Assembly: GCA_039602395.1 (NCBI GenBank)
Contig: JBCNJP010000010.1
Location: 31,351,409-31,415,408, forward strand
Reading direction: 5' to 3'
Length of the DNA stretch: 64,000 nucleotides
DNA from: Deinandra increscens subsp. villosa
Lineage: Eukaryota; Streptophyta; Magnoliopsida; Asterales; Asteraceae
Shown here: one piece after another, positions 59,101 to 64,000 of the stretch
Numbering within the stretch: position 1 is the first letter of the stretch
Layout of the letters: each line of letters starts with the position of its first letter
Notes under the pieces: model-generated
The model's input: the letters and a program-made list of their open reading frames with translations, nothing else
The model's database searches: none
What the model was told of the DNA's origin: nothing
Program-made: the position numbers and the translations under genes

Positions 59101-59877
59101 TGAAAAGAGCCAAACTGCAAGTTCGAAAGAGTTCGTTACATTAATTTTGATCCGAAGGCTGAGTTCGGATGCGTTCGGAAGGGTTCGTTTGATCCGGACT
59201 GCTAGTTCGGACAACCAAACTGGGCTGCCTATAAAAGGCCAAAGCTCTAGTTCGTAAACATTATCACTATTACTCATTTAGCCGAAACTTTGCTCTGAAA
59301 TCCAAAATTCGATTAACTGCTTTTTAACAAGTTTTGTGACCAGATTAAGGTAGATACTTAAATTCCGAGTGCAGTGGTGTGTTTAATTGTCATTTTGGTC
59401 GAGCAAAAACTGGTCGATTTTAGGTAGAGTGAGTTTCAGATGATAAAATTTGTATCAGTGTATTCGTCTTGACAAACCGCGTCTAGGTGTAGAAGGATTT
59501 AGCATGAAATTGTCTGGATCAAATTTTTGGTCGATTAAACCTTTCGATACGCATAAAACCGAAGTGAGAGTTCATCAGCCGAATTGGGAGTTTGGTTCCC
59601 AGTTCGTTTAGGTTCGGACATGTTGACCAAGACAACTGACGTTAACCAAAGTTAACTTCAGTTGTTGACTGAACACAGTTTGGATCCAGTTCGGATAACC
59701 ATTGTCAATTCGGATCTGGTTCGGTTGGACATATCCAGATCGGATCCAGTTCGTGTAAAATGAATTTTTGAACAAAAAGTTAAAAGTTTACGCGAATGAT
59801 TAATAATTGACAAATTTCGTGAACGTTTTTGATAATCACATTGAATTTAATGAACTTTTTTTTATGTGTTTTCAGAA
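59100..59877 (+). promoter_or_regulatory. Candidate internal promoter and spliced leader of C ORF3
   Basis: Six AGTTCG(G) motifs at 59119-59215 precede a CTATAAAAGG TATA box (59229-59238). The following 640 bp contain possible donors (AAG/GTAGATAC near 59348; TTAG/GTAGAG near 59423) and end in a pyrimidine-rich run and TTTTCAG acceptor just two bases before the ORF3 ATG at 59878. More TTCGG motifs lie at about 59600-59755. The same motif plus TATA order occurs in the C LTR. Confidence 0.55.
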
Positions 59878-62800
59878 ATGGCGAACGATTTGAAGGTTGG
59901 CGATAAACACAACATTTCTGCACATCTCGGTGTTAGTCGCACAAAGCTGACCAAGTTCGGTGGTTCCGGAATATTCTATTTTCTACGGCGATCACAAATC
60001 AATTACGCGATTACACACGATTATGAGCGTATCGTGATATTCTTATCGAATTCTGGACCACTGCTCGAACAATAACCGAAGGTACAATCAGAATTTCTGG
60101 CACAGTCCAAAATCGAATAGTAGAATTTACCGAGTCTGATGTCAGAAGGGTACTGAAGCTGAATGGAGATGTTACTACAATGTCGTTAGAATTTGATCAA
60201 GCAAACAATGTAGCATTACTGAAGAGGTTGTGGTATACTGAAGATCCGAGCAGAGATTAAATTTCCAAGTCAAAATTCAGTGTTCCCTACAAGTTCCTGA
60301 TACACGTACTTCTACATTGTTTGGGGAACATAATTGCTAGTCATGATGAAATTGGTCCGAAGATGTTATCGTTGATGAATGCTCTCATTTTTAACCATCC
60401 ATACAATTGTGCCGGGTTGATCTTCTATTACATGAGAGATAACCTGACTCAAGGGCACAAGAGAGCGTTGTTGTACCCGAGGTTCACTCAGATGATCTTG
60501 AATGATTTATATCCAACTTTGGTAAAGAATGAAGCTTAGAAGATGAATCTGAAGCATATGAGTTAGATGAGTGTTGGTACACTGAAGACATATTAGAAAA
60601 AGAAGCCAGATGAGTATCCGAAGATGAAGAGGTTAATTGGTCATCTAGAAAATGCAAATTATGTTCCACTAGCTAATGGTGCACCTCGCCATGACGAAGG
60701 CAGTGATTTAGAGGAACTTGATTACTCATGGGTTGAAGAAAGAAACCAACAACCGCAACAAGCAAAAGTAAAACGACCGAGACGACAAACACAAACACCA
60801 CCTTTTGTTCAAGAACCGGTAGTATCTGAACCGGTTGCAACTGAACCTGCTGTCTCAGCACCTGAAGTCCAAGCGACTGTCGATGTGACTGAGACACCTG
60901 CAGTGAATACCCTGATAGATGAAGAAGACAATGATGATGATGAGCTGAGTGATATGGCAGCAAACTCAGAGGATGCATCTGATACGAACAATCCATTTGC
61001 ATATATTGTTGTTCGATCACAGAAGGTTCGAGTGAGAAATGGTAGCAAAGAACATTTTGCTTACCGAACTAGTCTAAACAAGAGAAACGACCGGTACATG
61101 GGTCGAGTTTATGAAGATAAATCCCCATCTGAATCTGATGAAGATTACAACCAAGATGATGATGTCGTACAAGGCAAGGATAAGAAACCGACTACTTCCT
61201 CGTCTTCATTGACATCATCCAAAAGGAAGAAGTCGATTGCCACTGGTGGACGTGGCAATAAGATGCTTAAAAGTTCAGAATTTATACGGAAACTTCATGT
61301 CGGTGGACCTTCATCTGTTGGTCCGGATATGTCTATTCCAGTGACTACTTCAACTCCAGCAGCTACTGTGTCTTCTACTGCTGCACAAGCTGCAATTTTT
61401 ACAGAGTTGAATCAGTCTGGTGCTCAATTTGTGAATCGGCCAATGGGAACAAATTCTACTCCAACATTCTTAACTGCCATTGCAACAACATCAACCCCTT
61501 CCACACCAAATGTTAATTTCAGTGTCTCTCAAGGGTCAATATCCTTTTCTCAAATGGAGTTACTGAACACTGCACTTTCCGGTTGTCGAACCAAAATTGA
61601 TGAGCTGAAGGCTAAAGATGCTGAGAAGTCACAAGTGATTGAGGTGTTGAAGAGAAAGGATGAGGAGAAATCCCAATTGATTATAGAGTTAAAGGCGAGA
61701 GATGAGTCTCAATCAAAATAGATCGTTGAATTACATAGAGATTATCTTATATTGAAAAGTGGGGAAGCGGCCAAAGCTCAAGAGATTGCAAGATTGAAAA
61801 CGACCAGTAATAATCAAGATGCCCAAATTGCAAAGATAAATTAAATTCTTACTTGAGAAATTTACTGCTCAGGGGGAGATAGATTCAGGATGCAAAGATG
61901 ATATGATGAGGTACTTGAATGATGAACCCGAGAATGACGACTCGGAAGGTCACACTGGTGGAGGTCTAGGCCCAATTGGAGCTTCTGGTTTGGGTGCTGG
62001 TACTTCTACATCCCAGGGGGAGTTGGATTCCAGAGATGCAGTGCCAACCACATCAGTCCCATCGAATCAAGTTGCGAAAAATATTCATGAGATCGGTATA
62101 ATACTTGAAGATGGTGAGTTTATATGTGAACTCAACCAAGCTCAAATTCAAGCGATCTTTGATTTAAATGACGAGGAGATGAAGAAAGCTGCCGAAGCTG
62201 AACCCGAAATATATGAGTCATCAGAGACTGAAAGTGAAGATGATATTTTGGATGAGGAGGTTGAGGTTGAGGATATAACTGAAGAAGAGTATCCTGATTT
62301 GTACTCAAATTTCAACAATACCAACTCTCAAGCTGATGACGAATATGATGTATTTCTAAAAGATAATGGTGATGAGGCTGAGGTAAAGTTGAAAAGAATA
62401 GAAGCTGAAAAACCTGAAGACCCAATAGTCAAAGAGGCCAAAGAACAGAAGCAAAGAAACGTCTATGATGAGTACATGAAGATCTTTCATGCCAACTACA
62501 TTCCTCCACCGAAACCTATCAAACAACGTAGGCATGTCAGATTTAAGGGTCAAGCATCAGGTGGAATAATAAGCTGGATGTATGCTGGAGATTTAGAGTG
62601 TTATGGAATCAAAAGCTAGTTTGGTATCTAATATTTCAAGTGTGCATTGGATTTCAGTTCTCTATTGGGTTGGGATGTTCGGGAGCTTACCAGAAAACCA
62701 TTCTATAATTATGGAAATGATTGGATGGGTTTATAATTAAAGCATATGGTGGAGAAAAAATGTGATAAGTGATTTCAGTTCTTGAAGCCACAAAGACCAA

Positions 62801-63100
62801 AAAGACGTGAACATCCGACAAAGTTACATCAGAGAACTGGTAAGAAGCTAATAGTGCTAAAATTCAAGAAGAAACCAGATGTAATGAAGAAGATTCCATT
62901 GATGAAGATGGAATTGGATTTTATAAAGAACTTGAAGTGGTGGTACTACAATGAGAAGAACGGAGAAGCGCTGATAGTGTTGTAGAATGATAATAAAATT
63001 ATGAAGATTTTCGATCCCATGTGGCTGATCAATTTATCAAAGGCTGACATAGTTGAGTTGTACCATAGTCAGGATCTTGTTCCATCCTGACTATATGGAA
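59878..63100 (+). pseudogene. ORF3 of element C, frameshifted
   Basis: Start MANDLKVGDKHNISAHLG at 59878. A frameshift near 60035 leads to WTTARTITEGTI and VRRVLKLNG, then YKFLIHVLLHCLGN and LLYPRFTQMILNDLYP (to about 60520). These match S ORF3 in order and spacing. Next come a P/T/E-rich disordered part with basic patches (60624-61500), a coiled coil with repeated K-x-x-E-K-S-Q (61550-61840, one TAG at 61719), an acidic region (61903-62400), and a basic C-terminal part with WYYNEKNGEAL and IFDPMWLINLSKADI (to about 63090). No signal peptide or membrane segment. Function unknown; a nucleic-acid-binding role is possible. Confidence 0.72.
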
Positions 63101-63233
63101 CTGGCTCTGCAATGTCAAAGGGTTATCCAGATCTTCTTCGCATTCAATATCTATATCGGGCATAATCATCAAAAGACATGGACTGGGATGGAGGCTGGAG
63201 CTCAAGAATGAAAGGACCTGACCAACATTTGCC

Positions 63234-63244
63234 AAGGGGGAGTT
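63234..63244 (+). other. Polypurine tract of C
   Basis: AAGGGGGAGTT ends at the TG of the 3' LTR, matching the tract of element A. Confidence 0.92.
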
Positions 63245-63609
63245 TGTTGATACATAAAAATGGCAAGATGCTGGATCAGACAGAAGATTACAGAAGAAAA
63301 GTTCAAGTCTATATTTGCTTAGCCGAAATGCACCCGAACAGTGGACGAACTGGCACCTGAACTGCTAGTTCGGACAAAGTCCAGCTCGGGTGATCAGTTT
63401 CTTATATATAGTCTAGTGTGTTTAGAATTTGTAATGAGTTTCCTGAAGTGTGTGTAATCTGAGGTGTTTTCCAGAACTGTACTATGAGTCTTTTGTAACC
63501 AGATCTTGGTTATTAAATGAAGGATTGAGTTTTTATTTACCTCGTTCTTGTTTGTTTCGTTGATAAAATGGCTTAGAGTTGCGTACGATTCGCCTCCCGC
63601 TCACTTTCA
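63245..63609 (+). repeat. 3' LTR of C
   Basis: 365 bp, similar to 49427-49787 with many substitutions and small indels; TTATATATAG TATA box near 63402. Confidence 0.95.
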
Positions 63610-63935
63610 AGGTGGGCCAAGCAGCCTCAAAGGTTGCGGTGGGGAAAGTGAACAAACACGAGAAAGCGTGCCTTGAAAATCAACATGTGTTTGTTCCTTT
63701 TGCTTTTGACACCTTTGGTTTCGTCGCCCCGGAGGCCGTGGAAACTCTGAGTAGAGTTCAAAGGGTCATGCATGGTAATGTGGTGACTCCTGGCTCTAGG
63801 GATGTTGTTTTCACACGGCTTAGTTTTGCTATTAAAAAAGGCTTGATGGCTCAACTTGTTGCCCGCCTCTCTTTCTTGCGGGGTGATTGTTCTCTTGTAA
63901 TTATAATCACAAATGTTAAAAATATAAATTAAAAA
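63610..63935 (+). pseudogene. R: reverse-transcriptase-like protein, C-terminal part
   Basis: It begins with the target duplication AGGTG and continues the frame left at 49426: VGQAASK, then NKHEKACLENQHVFVPFAFD and AIKKGLMAQLVARLSFL, the conserved C terminus of this plant RT-like family. The frame runs without a stop to near 63930, past the end of the family homology. Confidence 0.8.
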
Positions 63936-64000
63936 GAAATTTTGCAATGTAAAAAGAAAAATAAAAAGATTTTAGGTGTGTTTTGATCTAAAGTTTGTAA
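63936..64000 (+). other. Probable continuation of element B 3' UTR
   Basis: AAAAAGATTTTAGGTGTGTT followed by GATCTAAAGTTTG matches the A 3' UTR (minus strand, near 18970-19010), so B likely resumes here. Confidence 0.5.

Larger units (their letters stand above)
49427..63609 (+). mobile_element. Element C: copia-type retrotransposon with ORF3, interrupted by D
   Basis: It has LTRs of 361 and 365 bp beginning TGTTGATACAT and ending CACTTTCA, a tRNA-iMet PBS, a polypurine tract and a 5-bp target duplication. Internal order: leader motif array, gag start (then D and a deletion of the rest of gag), internal purine tract, stem-loop module, candidate internal promoter, ORF3. No pol is present. LTR divergence is clearly greater than in A, so it is older. 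Confidence 0.92.

Noticed and set aside
60673..61048. Minus-strand ORFs over C ORF3
   Set aside because: Shadows of the low-complexity coding sequence on the plus strand.
59878..63100. ORF3 as an envelope (env) gene
   Set aside because: The env-like position fits, but there is no signal peptide, membrane helix or cysteine-rich ectodomain; coiled-coil and acidic regions point elsewhere.

Overview
The window is plant nuclear DNA made almost entirely of nested LTR retrotransposons. I see no host single-copy gene, tRNA or rRNA. The gag, pol and third-ORF families, the tRNA-iMet primer sites (TGGTATCAGAGC) and the AT-rich background fit a large eudicot genome. Asteraceae is my best guess, from recognition of the families and not from a database search.

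Left half (1-35615). A long Ty1/copia-type element, 'S', lies on the minus strand. Its 5' LTR is at 34990-35615, and its third ORF (ORF3, 203-2157) runs off the left edge. Its gag is split by a 21,051-bp Ty3/gypsy element, 'G' (12249-33299, plus strand, 4.2-kb LTRs, target duplication CAATA). G has an apparently intact gag-pol except that a gag-only copia-type element, 'A' (18243-24748, minus strand, 361-bp LTRs, target duplication AAGGA), sits inside its gag. This is a three-level nest with exact target duplications at two junctions.

Middle (35616-42870). Two LTR-bounded, non-coding relatives of S (E1 and E2) share LTRs head to tail with S, giving LTR-internal-LTR-internal-LTR. E1 ends in an inverted duplication of U5-PBS-leader. 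A block of TTACATATGT-rich repeats follows.

Right half (42871-64000). Copia-type element 'B' (plus strand, gag pseudogene) is interrupted at about 47303 by a degenerate reverse-transcriptase gene 'R'. R is interrupted by copia-type element 'C' (49427-63609, target duplication AGGTG), and C by a decayed gypsy element 'D' (about 50538-57756). R resumes at 63610, and B appears to resume near 63930.

Three patterns are not explained by ordinary retrotransposon anatomy. (1) A, B and C carry, downstream of gag, a three-unit RNA-like module. The outer stems of each unit differ between copies but stay complementary, while the loops are conserved. (2) S and C encode a related ORF3 in the env position, each behind its own TATA-box promoter with a likely spliced leader. 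(3) Each family has its own short motif iterated upstream of its TATA boxes and in its leader: GCGGAYCA in A, AGTTCGGA in C, GGTTCG in B, CTTGGCGATCTCG in S and E. Together these suggest self-recognising, family-specific regulation, possibly with ORF3 as the binding protein; that link is inference. G also seems to have a small intron in gag.
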